From CAIMZW01 sp037133095 (GTDB taxonomy: Bacteria > Actinomycetota > Actinomycetes > Nanopelagicales > Nanopelagicaceae), in contig JBAXOT010000018.1 of NCBI GenBank assembly GCA_037133095.1, positions 1 through 38,247 of the forward strand: DNA of 38,247 nucleotides, read 5' to 3'. Positions 30,833 through 38,247 of this stretch are shown here, in pieces. The notes beneath the pieces were generated by a model. It was not told the origin of the DNA, ran no database searches, and worked only from the letters and a program-made list of their open reading frames with translations. Position 1 is the first letter of the stretch, and each line of letters begins with the position of its first letter. Made by a program: the position numbers and the translations under genes.

Positions 30833-32953
30833 ATGGAAGCACACTCCCTGGTTCACCTGCACGCGGCCGGCACTTCCGTCCTGTTCGACACTAAAGATGA
30901 GGTGCTCTCGGTTCTTTATTGGGGTGCGGATTTAGGTGAGTTGGGTCAGGCTGAAGGTCTTCGCGCAGCCACGACAAAGTCAGTGGCAAACAGCAGTTCC
31001 GATGAACCGCTTATTGCAGGAATACTTCGCGAAAATTCCCGCGGATTTCTGGGCCAACCTGCGCTCTCGGGCCATCGAAATGGTCAGAGTTGGTCGACCC
31101 ATTTCGTTCTTAAGAATTACTCCCATAATGGAAATCACTTTGTCGCCGAATTAGTGGACGCAGAGGCGCAACTTCGGATGGAAATGGCGCTCGATTTATC
31201 TCCGCAAGGAATCCTCAAGTGGAGCGCTGTCGTGACCAACACAGGTTCGGATAACTACACCCTCAATCAGTTCACTTATTGGTTGCCATTAGCGGATCGC
31301 GCTCGCGAAGTGTTGGACTTCACCGGAAGGTGGTCGCATGAAAGACACCCACAACGTCGAGGAATCGTTTCTGGTCTAACTTCTCGTGAAAGTCGAGAGG
31401 GTCGCTCGGGACATGATTACACCATTGCCCAGATCGCACTTTCTCAAGGCGCTAATTTTTCACAGGGCGATGCTTGGGCGCTTAGCCTGGCCTGGAGCGG
31501 GAACTCAGTTCATCACATCGAGCGAATGTCAGATGGAACTCAATCCATTGGCGCGGGAGAGTTGCTCCTGCCAGGTGAAATGCAATTGGCGCCTGGTGGC
31601 AGTTACATGGCTCCTTCAGTAATCGCTAATTACAGCAGTTCTGGAATAGATGGCTTGAGCGATCATTTTCATTCTTGGTTGCGCGCTCGCCCGAATCATC
31701 CGACGAATATTCGTCCTCGCCCACTGACTCTCAATGTTTGGGAAGCCGTTTATTTTGCTCACGATGCGGAAAAGATAAAAGAAATAACTGACGCCGCGGC
31801 CGCAATTGGAATTGAACGAATGGTCCTTGACGATGGTTGGTTCCATGACCGCAGACACGATAGAGCCGGACTTGGCGACTGGGTTGTGGATCCAGTCGTG
31901 TGGCCAGAAGGCTTGGCGCCAATAATCGAATACATAAACGCTCGTGGCATTGAATTCGGACTGTGGTTTGAAGGTGAGATGGTAAATCCAGACTCCGACC
32001 TCTACCGCGCACATCCCGAGTGGATACTTCACGTTGCAGATCGAACTCCGCCACTGTGGCGCAATCAGCTAGTCCTTGATTTGACCCACCCTGGCGCCTT
32101 TGATCATGTACTTGGTCAGACGGATGCGATTCTGAGCGAGTACAACATTGCGTATATTAAATGGGATCACAATCGGGCGCTCATTGAACCGGGTCATTTT
32201 GGGCAAGCAGCCGTTCACAATCAGACTTTGGCCATTTATAGATTATTTGCCGAGCTCAAACTTCGTCATCCACATTTGGAAATCGAAAGTTGCGCGTCAG
32301 GTGGCGGACGAATTGACCTCGGCGTAATTGATTTGGTGGATCGATTTTGGACCAGTGATAACAACGATGCGCTCGAACGTCAGACTATTCAGCGCTGGAC
32401 GTCGGTAGTAATTCCGCCCGAGTTATTGGGTACTCACATTGGGCCCACGCACGGTCATCAAACTGCCCGCACACACGAGATTAGTTTTCGTGCCGTCAAT
32501 GCGTTCTTCGGTCATGCTGGGATTGAATGGGATATTACAGAGGCTGATGCGGGTGAAATCAAGATTCTTAAGTCGTGGGCGAATCTGTATAAGGAAAAGC
32601 GCGACATGCTGCATTCGGGTCGAACGATTCGCGTCGACCATCCGGATCAGAACGCATTTCTTTATGGTGTAGTGGCAAAGGATCAGTCAGAAGCAATCTT
32701 TGCTTATGTTCAACATCGGATGAACGAATCAACATTCCCTGCGATGGCACTCATTCCTGGTTTGGAACCCACGGCTACTTATGAGGTGAAGGTTCATGAT
32801 GAAGTGGGCAAGCCTCGAGCACTTCAAGTCAAGAATCCACCTTGGTTGCGGGGTATAAAAATGACTGGCGCTGCGCTGGCCAACATTGGTGTCCGACCTC
32901 CTATTTTGGCGCCTGAGAATGCCATTCTGATCGGAATTACTCGAGTCGGCTAG
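30833..32953 (+). CDS. Alpha-galactosidase, glycoside hydrolase family 36
   Basis: This retaining enzyme releases alpha-linked galactose from melibiose/raffinose-type sugars or glycolipids. The 706 residues start with a beta-sandwich domain, then the (beta/alpha)8 barrel beginning LTLNVWEAVYFAHDAEKIKEI and VLDDGWFHDRRHDRAGLGDW. The nucleophile is D445 in YIKWDHNR and the acid/base D509 in RFWTSDNNDALERQ, with ESCASGGGRIDLG between them as in GH36. No signal peptide is present, so it works on imported sugar. GGAGAAA precedes ATG. It is divergent from lacZ and converges with the muramidase gene two bases beyond its stop. Confidence 0.95.
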   Translation: MEAHSLVHLHAAGTSVLFDTKDEVLSVLYWGADLGELGQAEGLRAATTKSVANSSSDEPLIAGILRENSRGFLGQPALSGHRNGQSWSTHFVLKNYSHNGNHFVAELVDAEAQLRMEMALDLSPQGILKWSAVVTNTGSDNYTLNQFTYWLPLADRAREVLDFTGRWSHERHPQRRGIVSGLTSRESREGRSGHDYTIAQIALSQGANFSQGDAWALSLAWSGNSVHHIERMSDGTQSIGAGELLLPGEMQLAPGGSYMAPSVIANYSSSGIDGLSDHFHSWLRARPNHPTNIRPRPLTLNVWEAVYFAHDAEKIKEITDAAAAIGIERMVLDDGWFHDRRHDRAGLGDWVVDPVVWPEGLAPIIEYINARGIEFGLWFEGEMVNPDSDLYRAHPEWILHVADRTPPLWRNQLVLDLTHPGAFDHVLGQTDAILSEYNIAYIKWDHNRALIEPGHFGQAAVHNQTLAIYRLFAELKLRHPHLEIESCASGGGRIDLGVIDLVDRFWTSDNNDALERQTIQRWTSVVIPPELLGTHIGPTHGHQTARTHEISFRAVNAFFGHAGIEWDITEADAGEIKILKSWANLYKEKRDMLHSGRTIRVDHPDQNAFLYGVVAKDQSEAIFAYVQHRMNESTFPAMALIPGLEPTATYEVKVHDEVGKPRALQVKNPPWLRGIKMTGAALANIGVRPPILAPENAILIGITRVG

Positions 32954-32955
32954 AT

Positions 32956-34377
32956 CTAGTTCCGAATTTGCGCTGCGCAGTATTGTGCAACTGTCTTGCT
33001 CGGTTTCGGTGTGGGCTTGGGTGTGGGCTTGGCTGTGACGCTTGGTGATGGGCTTAGTGATGGGCTTAGTGATGGGCTTAGTGATGTGCTTGGTGATGTG
33101 CTTGGTGAAGCCGAAACGGATGGAGTTGGAGTCGCACCCGTTGCTGATGGCGAGGGAATAGGTTGTGGAGCACGTCCACTCAGTACATCAATTTCAATGG
33201 GCATGGTGCTTGAGGCGTGGGTTCGGGTGACATCCGTAAATTCAACGAGACCCAAGTAATGAGTCTTCGCGAGTTTGGAGATAGACAATGTGTAGTGGCC
33301 GCTTGCGGAGCGAACCACTTTTTGCACCCCACTAGTGAGAGTGGAATCTATAGATCTAAAATCAACAGTGCCAGTGACCACTGGTGAGCCATTTGGACGC
33401 AACACTTCGACTGAAATGAGAATTGGATCTTTATTTGTCACCGTGGTGGAAAGTATATTTAACGTCGTGGGTTCGTCCATCGGCAAAAGTTGGGTCAGTT
33501 GTGGCGCCCAGACGCCGGCGGTGAGTGCGTAAAAGGCATCGGAATCACCAGAGAAGACATTGAGATCGACTCGATCGCCAGGCACCCCATATTTTGCCGC
33601 AATGCCACAAGAGGTGTATTGCCAGAATTGCCAGTTCATCGTGCAGTCACTGTTCGTCCACGAATGGGCGTAACAACCAGAGACCTTCGCTCCTAAGTGC
33701 GATGCCTGAGTCGCCGGGTTTATGTTGTATTGCGCTATCCACAACGGATAAGCCGCAAGTTCGGCAGAACGTACCATCGCGCTCTCGAGAAAAGTTTGAT
33801 AGGAATAGAGAAAAGGCGCTCGGCCTGTCTTGGATGCGACTTCTTTTAAAAAAGTAGTGGCCCACAAAGTAACGAATTTTGGATTCATGTACTTCAGGCA
33901 AGTTCCACTCACATCGGTTCGAACACAGTTTTCTTCTAAATCTAGTGACATTGGTAGATCCTGCTCGGTGTAGCCCCCTACAGAGGAGAGTCGCCAGATT
34001 GCCTTTTGTGCTTGCGCGAATGCATCAACTTGAATCGCCAGCGAATCCGTCGAGTCCGGCAAAGTGGCGTAATAGTAGAACCCGGTATAAATTCCAGCCG
34101 CCTGGGCAGCCGGGCGATCGATTTTCAAATACTTGTAGGCAAGCGCATCCGCCGGGTCTTGGGTGTCAACGCCCTTGATCATCACAAATCGAATTCCGGC
34201 ACGAAACATTTTTTTGAAATCTATCGCCTGACCATTCGGGTGTTGCCAACGACTGATATCCAGACCATGGATGCGGGCGCCTGGCCCGGACGTTGTCAAT
34301 TTAGTCGGTGCAAGTGCATCCACATTCGTCGTAATCAACGAGAGTGCGATCGTCAGCGCAGCAATGGCACGCTTCAT
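32956..34377 (-). CDS. Secreted GH25 muramidase (lysozyme) with proline-serine-threonine tail
   Basis: The 473-residue protein carries a signal peptide (KRAIAALTIALSLITTNVDALA). A GH25 domain follows (about 35-280), with HGLDISRWQ (D40), FVMIKGVDTQDP, GFYYYATLP and the catalytic-type SLDLEENC. Next is an Ig-like/MG-type beta domain (about 295-400), including VLRPNGSPVVTGTVDFRS. The last 70 residues are a low-complexity P/S/T tail with SPSL and PTPK repeats ending AQYCAAQIRN. GH25 enzymes cut the beta-1,4 bond between MurNAc and GlcNAc, so this probably remodels the cell wall or attacks other bacteria. Its ATG overlaps the stop of the upstream small gene (ATGA). Confidence 0.88.
   Translation of the reverse strand: MKRAIAALTIALSLITTNVDALAPTKLTTSGPGARIHGLDISRWQHPNGQAIDFKKMFRAGIRFVMIKGVDTQDPADALAYKYLKIDRPAAQAAGIYTGFYYYATLPDSTDSLAIQVDAFAQAQKAIWRLSSVGGYTEQDLPMSLDLEENCVRTDVSGTCLKYMNPKFVTLWATTFLKEVASKTGRAPFLYSYQTFLESAMVRSAELAAYPLWIAQYNINPATQASHLGAKVSGCYAHSWTNSDCTMNWQFWQYTSCGIAAKYGVPGDRVDLNVFSGDSDAFYALTAGVWAPQLTQLLPMDEPTTLNILSTTVTNKDPILISVEVLRPNGSPVVTGTVDFRSIDSTLTSGVQKVVRSASGHYTLSISKLAKTHYLGLVEFTDVTRTHASSTMPIEIDVLSGRAPQPIPSPSATGATPTPSVSASPSTSPSTSLSPSLSPSLSPSPSVTAKPTPKPTPKPSKTVAQYCAAQIRN
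33041..33100. repeat. Five tandem 12-base units in the muramidase tail
   Basis: Units of the form CTTRGTGATGKG are repeated five times in phase with the reading frame and encode the SPSL-type repeats. A second 12-base pattern at about 33010-33036 encodes PTPK repeats. Slippage could change tail length. Confidence 0.8.
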
Positions 34378-34649
34378 TTCTCCACGACACTTAAGTCTCT
34401 ACCCGAAATTTCCTTAATGCACCCAATCAACAGATTGAGATGTTTGGGATTTCTCGCGAGTGAAAAGTCATGATCGCCAGCGAATTTCTTACTGTCATCA
34501 AAACCTATGGTCAGAACCTCTGCCTCAAGTCCCACGAGGCGAGCATCAAAGAAGGCGAGCCATGCAATTCGATCTTGTTCCAACAGAGCATCTAAGACCT
34601 GGTTCCAAACACCTTTTAGCGCCAAAAATTCAGTGTTTTCAGTGCTCAT
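34374..34649 (-). CDS. Small protein resembling the C-terminal domain of actinobacterial DnaX
   Basis: The 91-residue soluble protein reads LKGVWNQVLDALLEQDRIAWLAFFDARLV, then GLEAEVLTIGF, and closes CIKEISGRDLSV. This is the pattern (two helices, VxxxxxxxLTIGF strand, terminal helix) seen after the AAA region of DnaX (gamma/tau) in actinobacteria, remembered rather than searched. Here it stands alone. It overlaps the muramidase gene by four bases and would be co-transcribed with it. TAATAT on the minus strand ends 6 bases before ATG, indicating a leaderless message. The function is unknown. Confidence 0.6.
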   Translation of the reverse strand: MSTENTEFLALKGVWNQVLDALLEQDRIAWLAFFDARLVGLEAEVLTIGFDDSKKFAGDHDFSLARNPKHLNLLIGCIKEISGRDLSVVEK

Positions 34650-34655
34650 ACCCTC

Positions 34656-34661
34656 ATATTA
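34656..34661 (-). promoter_or_regulatory. -10 element of the DnaX-tail-like/muramidase operon
   Basis: TAATAT on the minus strand, five of six matches to consensus, ends 6 bases before the ATG at 34649. No clear -35. A leaderless start is likely. Confidence 0.45.
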
Positions 34662-34736
34662 GTCAATCTTTATTGGTTACTCTCATGCCCGTCAGGAAGT
34701 TCCCAGAGTCTGTTCAGTAAAGGTGGTGTGGCGCAT

Positions 34737-35282
34737 ATGCTTTTAGAATCAAAGCGACTTTATCTGCGCCAAATTACTCTGGCCGATGAGAATGACCTTT
34801 ATCAATACCAATCCTTGCCTGAAGTAGTTCGCTACATCCCTTGGCCCGAGCGAACTCGAGAACAGGTTCGAGAAGCGATTGTTCGTTATGGCGGAAACAC
34901 CAGGCTAGAGGAAACTGGCGACGCCATCTTGCTGGGGTGGCAACTTAAATCAACCGGGCAAGTTATTGGACAATCGAATTTGAGTATTTTTAGCAAGCAA
35001 GATCAATGTGGAGAGTTTGGTTACGTCGTTCACCCAAGTTTTGCTCGACAGGGATACTCGTTTGAGGCCTCGCAGGCGCTTCTGGATTTTGCTTTTGGCA
35101 CAGTCAATTTACATCGAGTGATTGCGCACTTGGATGATCGAAACGTTGCTTCGAAGAACTTATTGGAGAAGATGGGATTGCGCCAAGAAGCTCATATGTT
35201 GGAGGAAGAATTTTTTAAAGGGGAGTGGACTAGCACGTATATTTACGCGATGCTGAAAAGTGAGTGGGAGGGCGGGGGTTGA
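34737..35282 (+). CDS. GNAT acetyltransferase, RimJ/RimL type
   Basis: The 181-residue enzyme would transfer acetyl from acetyl-CoA to an amino group. It opens ESKRLYLRQITLADENDLYQYQSLPEVVRYIPWPE, typical of the Acetyltransf_3 family. FGYVVHPSFARQGYSFEASQALLDFAFGTVNLHRVIAHLDDRNVASKNLLEKMGLRQEA holds the acetyl-CoA-binding loop. The usual Q/RxxGxG/A loop reads RQGYSFE, with S instead of a small glycine or alanine. ATG 34737 is chosen because AGGTGG lies 10 bases before it; GTG 34728 has no room for a binding site. The substrate is unknown. Confidence 0.88.
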   Translation: MLLESKRLYLRQITLADENDLYQYQSLPEVVRYIPWPERTREQVREAIVRYGGNTRLEETGDAILLGWQLKSTGQVIGQSNLSIFSKQDQCGEFGYVVHPSFARQGYSFEASQALLDFAFGTVNLHRVIAHLDDRNVASKNLLEKMGLRQEAHMLEEEFFKGEWTSTYIYAMLKSEWEGGG

Positions 35283-36784
35283 ATTCAAAAATCAGTTTTG
35301 CCGTCTACGACTCGCCGATACTGCCAGAGCAGGAGTCAAACCAACTAATCAATAGGTCCGCCTTATATGACAGACTGGGAAAGCTCTTTGAGAGAATTGA
35401 TACAGCCCGACTATTTGGTGTAGAAGTATCCGATCTTGCTTTCAGCAGACATGGAAATTTGATTGGTTCGAAGGCTCAACTGAAGTTGAACGAGGCTTTG
35501 GAGTTGTATTGGCTCACTAATTTAGTAGAAAAATTTCTAGAGAGTCCGAATGATTTTCTTTTAGTGGTGAATTCTGCTTCTTGGCTGCCAGACAAGATTG
35601 ACTCATTCCTCGAAGCCGTAATCAGCGAATGCCCCGCAAATGCCGATTTCATTTCCCTTTATCTTCCAGAGTATTTGCACTCAATCTGGACGGAAGCCTC
35701 AGACTCCGAAGGTATGCTCAGCCGCCACCTAGTTATTCATGATCCCGTGGTTTACCTGTTCACTCGAAAAGGTGCCAGAAGATTTCAAGAGATTGGCCAA
35801 AGCGGCTTTTCATCAGGCTTACGCAGGCTCGTTTTCGGATCTTCGTCCCTGGATGTCTTTACAGTTCGACCTGGAATTTCGAATAGCCCTTCAGTTTTTT
35901 CCGATCTATTCACCTCGATTGAAAAAGTCGGCGCAACGGCAACCGAAATTTTAGGCGAATCATTTCACATTGATGGAACTCTTCCTCGACAATCAAACGG
36001 CCACCGCAATACATCTTTCAGCACCTATATTTCCCATTGGTACGCAACGACTGATTCTGTGGTCCCGATCGTTAGAGACCTTCGTTCCTTAGGAATCCAT
36101 CCGGTAGTGATTAACACGACTGAAGTTTCACATCCAGAGTATCTCTCTTTTCCAACGCTGAGTTTTCTTGATCAATTCGAATATGCCTGTGCATCATTTG
36201 ATACCTCGAACGAATACATGTTATTTCTTACTGCAGATGTTTCCGCATCGCATTGGGATGAATTTCTCGAGAGATCACGAATCATATTGGGGTGCCCAGG
36301 AGTGGGGGCGTACTCGCCTGCATTGACATTTGATCTCTATAACTACGGCGGGACCGAAATTTCTAGATCCACCTCGGGTGATCTTGCGCTAGTAAACGTC
36401 AACGATGCCATTTGCATATTCATGCATCGAGATATTGTCTCCGACTTCAATGGATTCTTTAAGTATTTCCGATCTCATAGGAACTCGTTTGATGTCAAGA
36501 TTGGTTGGGGTATACCGGTGATTCTTCAGAAATCTTTAGAAATGCGAAATTTGCTGAACATCAAAGATCGATCGTTTATTGTTCACCATCCTGCTTCGCG
36601 TAGTTACTCCTCTGAAGAGGCACGGGAGGAAATGAATAAGATTTTGAGAATCAACACCGAGTTTTTCGACTTGCGAGCCCAAGCGCGAGACATTCGAGAA
36701 TTGCGCATTGATCCGATGCGGGCGGATGCCCACTCATCATTAGATAGCATTTCAAGAACGCTTAGCAAAACGATTGGAGTCTAA
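35279..36784 (+). CDS. Unrecognised protein with two glycosyltransferase-like halves
   Basis: The 501-residue soluble protein starts at TTG 35279, overlapping the GNAT stop (TTGA) with GGAG just upstream; GTG 35264 is in frame too. The first half (YDRLGKLFERIDTARLFGV, then SKAQLKLNEALELYWLTNLVEKFLESPNDFLLVVNSASWLPDKI) has the layout of GT25-like enzymes, where LVLEDD-type strands would be metal-binding; here it reads LLVVNSASW, without acidic residues. The second half (from about 250: STYISHWYATTDSVVPIVRDLRSLGIHPVVIN, then YMLFLTADVSASHWDEFLERS) is GT-A-like, with TADVS where a DxD-like motif is expected. The call is an inference; the first half may be catalytically inactive. It is coupled to the GNAT gene, which suggests glycan or lipid modification. 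Confidence 0.5.
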   Translation: MNSKISFAVYDSPILPEQESNQLINRSALYDRLGKLFERIDTARLFGVEVSDLAFSRHGNLIGSKAQLKLNEALELYWLTNLVEKFLESPNDFLLVVNSASWLPDKIDSFLEAVISECPANADFISLYLPEYLHSIWTEASDSEGMLSRHLVIHDPVVYLFTRKGARRFQEIGQSGFSSGLRRLVFGSSSLDVFTVRPGISNSPSVFSDLFTSIEKVGATATEILGESFHIDGTLPRQSNGHRNTSFSTYISHWYATTDSVVPIVRDLRSLGIHPVVINTTEVSHPEYLSFPTLSFLDQFEYACASFDTSNEYMLFLTADVSASHWDEFLERSRIILGCPGVGAYSPALTFDLYNYGGTEISRSTSGDLALVNVNDAICIFMHRDIVSDFNGFFKYFRSHRNSFDVKIGWGIPVILQKSLEMRNLLNIKDRSFIVHHPASRSYSSEEAREEMNKILRINTEFFDLRAQARDIRELRIDPMRADAHSSLDSISRTLSKTIGV

Positions 36785-37375
36785 ATGAAACCAGCGCGGT
36801 TGGAAGCTTTTAGCGATGGAGTAATTGCCATCATCATCACCATTATGGTCTTGGGGCTTCAGGTGCCACATGGGCACGCTATTTCCGATTTGAAACCTCT
36901 TGTTCCGACTTTTACTACATACGCGCTTAGTTTCATTTATCTGGGTATCTATTGGAATAATCATCATCATCTTTTGGCTGTGGCAAAGAGCGTTTCGGGC
37001 GCAATTCTTTGGGCCAACTTGCATTTGCTCTTTTGGCTCTCGCTCTTTCCATTTTTTACAGGATGGGTCGGCACATCAAAGTACGCCAAAGTTCCCACAT
37101 TCCTCTACGGCTGTGTCTTGCTCGGCGCAGCAGTTGCTTTCTTCGTCCTTCAAGGATTAATAGTGCGAAGTCAGGGGGAGGGCTCATTGCTGAAGGTGGC
37201 GATTGGTCAAGATTTTAAAGGCAAAATCTCACTAGCCTGCTATGCAACGGGAATTATCTTCGCGCCATTTTTTGTGTGGATTGCGATTTTATTTTTTATT
37301 GTGGTTGCGATTATCTGGGTGATTCCAGACCGAAGGCTTGAAACCTATGTAAAATCCTTATCGACGGGAGAGTAG
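36785..37375 (+). CDS. TMEM175-like (DUF1211) potassium channel family protein
   Basis: The 196-residue membrane protein begins with the family hallmark RLEAFSDGVIAIIITIMVL, in which RxxxFSD in the first helix is the signature of bacterial TMEM175/DUF1211 proteins. About six hydrophobic segments follow, with NNHHHLL after the second. Known bacterial members form potassium-permeable tetramers; permeation here is inferred from family. ATG follows the previous stop directly, so it is coupled to the glycosyltransferase-like gene. Confidence 0.85.
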   Translation: MKPARLEAFSDGVIAIIITIMVLGLQVPHGHAISDLKPLVPTFTTYALSFIYLGIYWNNHHHLLAVAKSVSGAILWANLHLLFWLSLFPFFTGWVGTSKYAKVPTFLYGCVLLGAAVAFFVLQGLIVRSQGEGSLLKVAIGQDFKGKISLACYATGIIFAPFFVWIAILFFIVVAIIWVIPDRRLETYVKSLSTGE

Positions 37376-37381
37376 GAAGTC

Positions 37382-38173
37382 ATGACACAATCTCTCTTCG
37401 ACCTTACTGGCAAAAATGCAATCGTCACTGGTGGCAATGGTGGAATCGGACGAGGTATTGCTGAAGGTTTGGCTACTGCTGGTGCCAATATTGCCATTTG
37501 GGCCCGCAATGATCAGAAGGCTCACGACGCTCTGGACTCCTTGAGGGATAAGGGGGTCACGGCAAAGTTTTATTCCGTGGACGTCACACGTGCGCAAGAG
37601 CGCGAGCAAGCTATGACAGCCACTCTCGAAGATTTCGGTGGCGTCGATATTTTGGTTGCCAATGCTGGCGTGAATATTCGAAAACGCCCCGAGAATTTAT
37701 CGGAGACCGAGTGGAATTTCACTCAAGATGTAAATGTCACTTCAGTTTTTGAAACCTGCAAATTGCTTTACCCCCACATGAAGGCCAGGGGCGGCGGAAA
37801 AATCATCACCATTGGTTCCATGACCACAATTTTTGGCCTCGGGATCTCACCTGCTTATGCAGCCAGTAAAGCCGCAATTGTGCAGTTATCGAAGAGCTTG
37901 GCAGTGGCTTGGGGTCAGGACGATATTCAAGTGAATTCACTTTTGCCGGGCTGGATTGCCACTGAGATGACTGAACAATCTCGCGGGATACCTGGGCTTT
38001 CAGAGATGGTTCTCGCCCGAACTCCTGCAGGAAGATGGGGAAATCCCAGCGATCTTGCGGGTGCCGCTGTTTTCTTGGCAAGTGAGGCTTCAGATTTTGT
38101 CACTGGGACCGCAATCCCGATTGATGGTGGCTTTGCCAGCACACTTTTCATCGTCGATGCGCCTGGAGAGTGA
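37382..38173 (+). CDS. Short-chain dehydrogenase/reductase, KduD/gluconate 5-dehydrogenase-like
   Basis: The 263-residue NAD(P)-dependent oxidoreductase has TGGNGGIG at 16-23, NAG in ILVANAGVN, catalytic S146, Y159 and K163 (YAASKAA), then PGWIATEM. The ending RTPAGRWGNPSDLAGAAVFLASEASDFVTGTAIPIDGGF is typical of classical SDRs such as KduD and gluconate dehydrogenases. GGAAG precedes ATG and the gene follows the channel gene by 6 bases. The substrate is probably a sugar acid or polyol, but this cannot be fixed from sequence. Confidence 0.88.
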   Translation: MTQSLFDLTGKNAIVTGGNGGIGRGIAEGLATAGANIAIWARNDQKAHDALDSLRDKGVTAKFYSVDVTRAQEREQAMTATLEDFGGVDILVANAGVNIRKRPENLSETEWNFTQDVNVTSVFETCKLLYPHMKARGGGKIITIGSMTTIFGLGISPAYAASKAAIVQLSKSLAVAWGQDDIQVNSLLPGWIATEMTEQSRGIPGLSEMVLARTPAGRWGNPSDLAGAAVFLASEASDFVTGTAIPIDGGFASTLFIVDAPGE

Positions 38174-38194
38174 AAATACTTTCAGAATTATCAG

Positions 38195-38247
38195 TGGGGC
38201 GGGTCGGGCTCGAACCGACGACGACCGGATTATGAGTCCGGGGCTCT
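38195..38247 (-). tRNA. tRNA-Met (anticodon CAT), elongator type, 5' part outside the window
   Basis: Reading the minus strand from the window edge gives anticodon stem CCGGA/TCCGG with loop CTCATAA, variable loop TCGTC, T-stem GTCGG/CCGAC with loop TTCGAGC, acceptor strand CCGCCCC and discriminator A. The loop is followed by TCC rather than the CCC run of initiator tRNA, so it is an elongator Met (or, less likely, tRNA-Ile with a modified CAT). No CCA is encoded. Confidence 0.9.

Noticed and set aside
33010..33100. Possible CRISPR-like or short direct repeat array
   Set aside because: Units are 12 bases, contiguous, without spacers, and in frame with the muramidase; no cas genes are present.
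32996..33259. Plus-strand frame with GDGLSDGLSD repeats
   Set aside because: It is the complementary reading of the 12-base repeats in the muramidase tail, not a gene.

Overview
The window looks like chromosomal DNA of a small-genome, mid-GC (roughly 50% by eye) actinobacterium, possibly an aquatic planktonic lineage; the genus cannot be fixed from the sequence alone. The evidence is an actinobacterial leuA with a leucine-rich leader peptide, a GlnA2-type glutamine synthetase, a recO-uppS-(zinc uptake/zur)-glyS-...-dgt-dnaG order that resembles the mycobacterial chromosome, a Zur box of the actinobacterial type, several likely leaderless promoters and tRNA genes without an encoded CCA. Genes are tightly packed and often overlap by 1-8 bases. 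No gene-free stretch exceeds 300 bases; the longest are the leuA leader region (1916-2104), the lacZ/galA divergent promoter (30686-30832) and the LysR/ABC divergent promoter (7282-7423).

Layout. 1-549: the 3' end of a secreted InlB-type repeat protein. 611-5348: nitrogen assimilation (glnA2), leucine synthesis (leader peptide plus leuA), DNA repair (recO) and cell-wall lipid carrier synthesis (uppS). 5376-13839: an accessory block between uppS and the zinc genes, with a glycosyltransferase, then a LysR regulator divergent from a five-gene Dpp/Opp-type ABC importer. The last gene of the importer is a fusion of the second transport ATPase with a complete serine hydrolase of the NylB/beta-lactamase class; this is the most unusual object in the window. 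13836-14932: ZIP transporter and Zur regulator, read leftward from a Zur-box promoter. 14997-21605: an ABM-domain protein, glyS, dusB, a DUF218 (YdcF/SanA-like) protein, dgt and dnaG. 21676-22963: tRNA-Asn, a DoxD/DoxX-Rieske membrane fusion and an ACT-domain protein. 22975-32953: galactoside catabolism, with lacZ-galT-galE-galK and a secreted DMFA2_C-like protein on the minus strand and a divergent GH36 alpha-galactosidase on the plus strand. 32956-38173: a secreted GH25 muramidase with a DnaX-tail-like small protein, a GNAT acetyltransferase, a two-part glycosyltransferase-like protein, a TMEM175-like channel and an SDR dehydrogenase. 38195-38247: the 3' part of tRNA-Met on the minus strand.

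How parts work together. The LysR-ABC-hydrolase unit reads as a self-contained system: an external binding protein captures an oligomeric amide or peptide-like solute, two permeases and two ATPases import it, and the hydrolase tethered to one ATPase could cleave it on arrival in the cytoplasm. The gal/lac block gives a full route from alpha- and beta-galactosides to glucose-1-phosphate through cytoplasmic glycosidases and the Leloir pathway, but neither a transporter nor a regulator is encoded beside it. The ZIP-Zur pair is an autoregulated zinc uptake unit.
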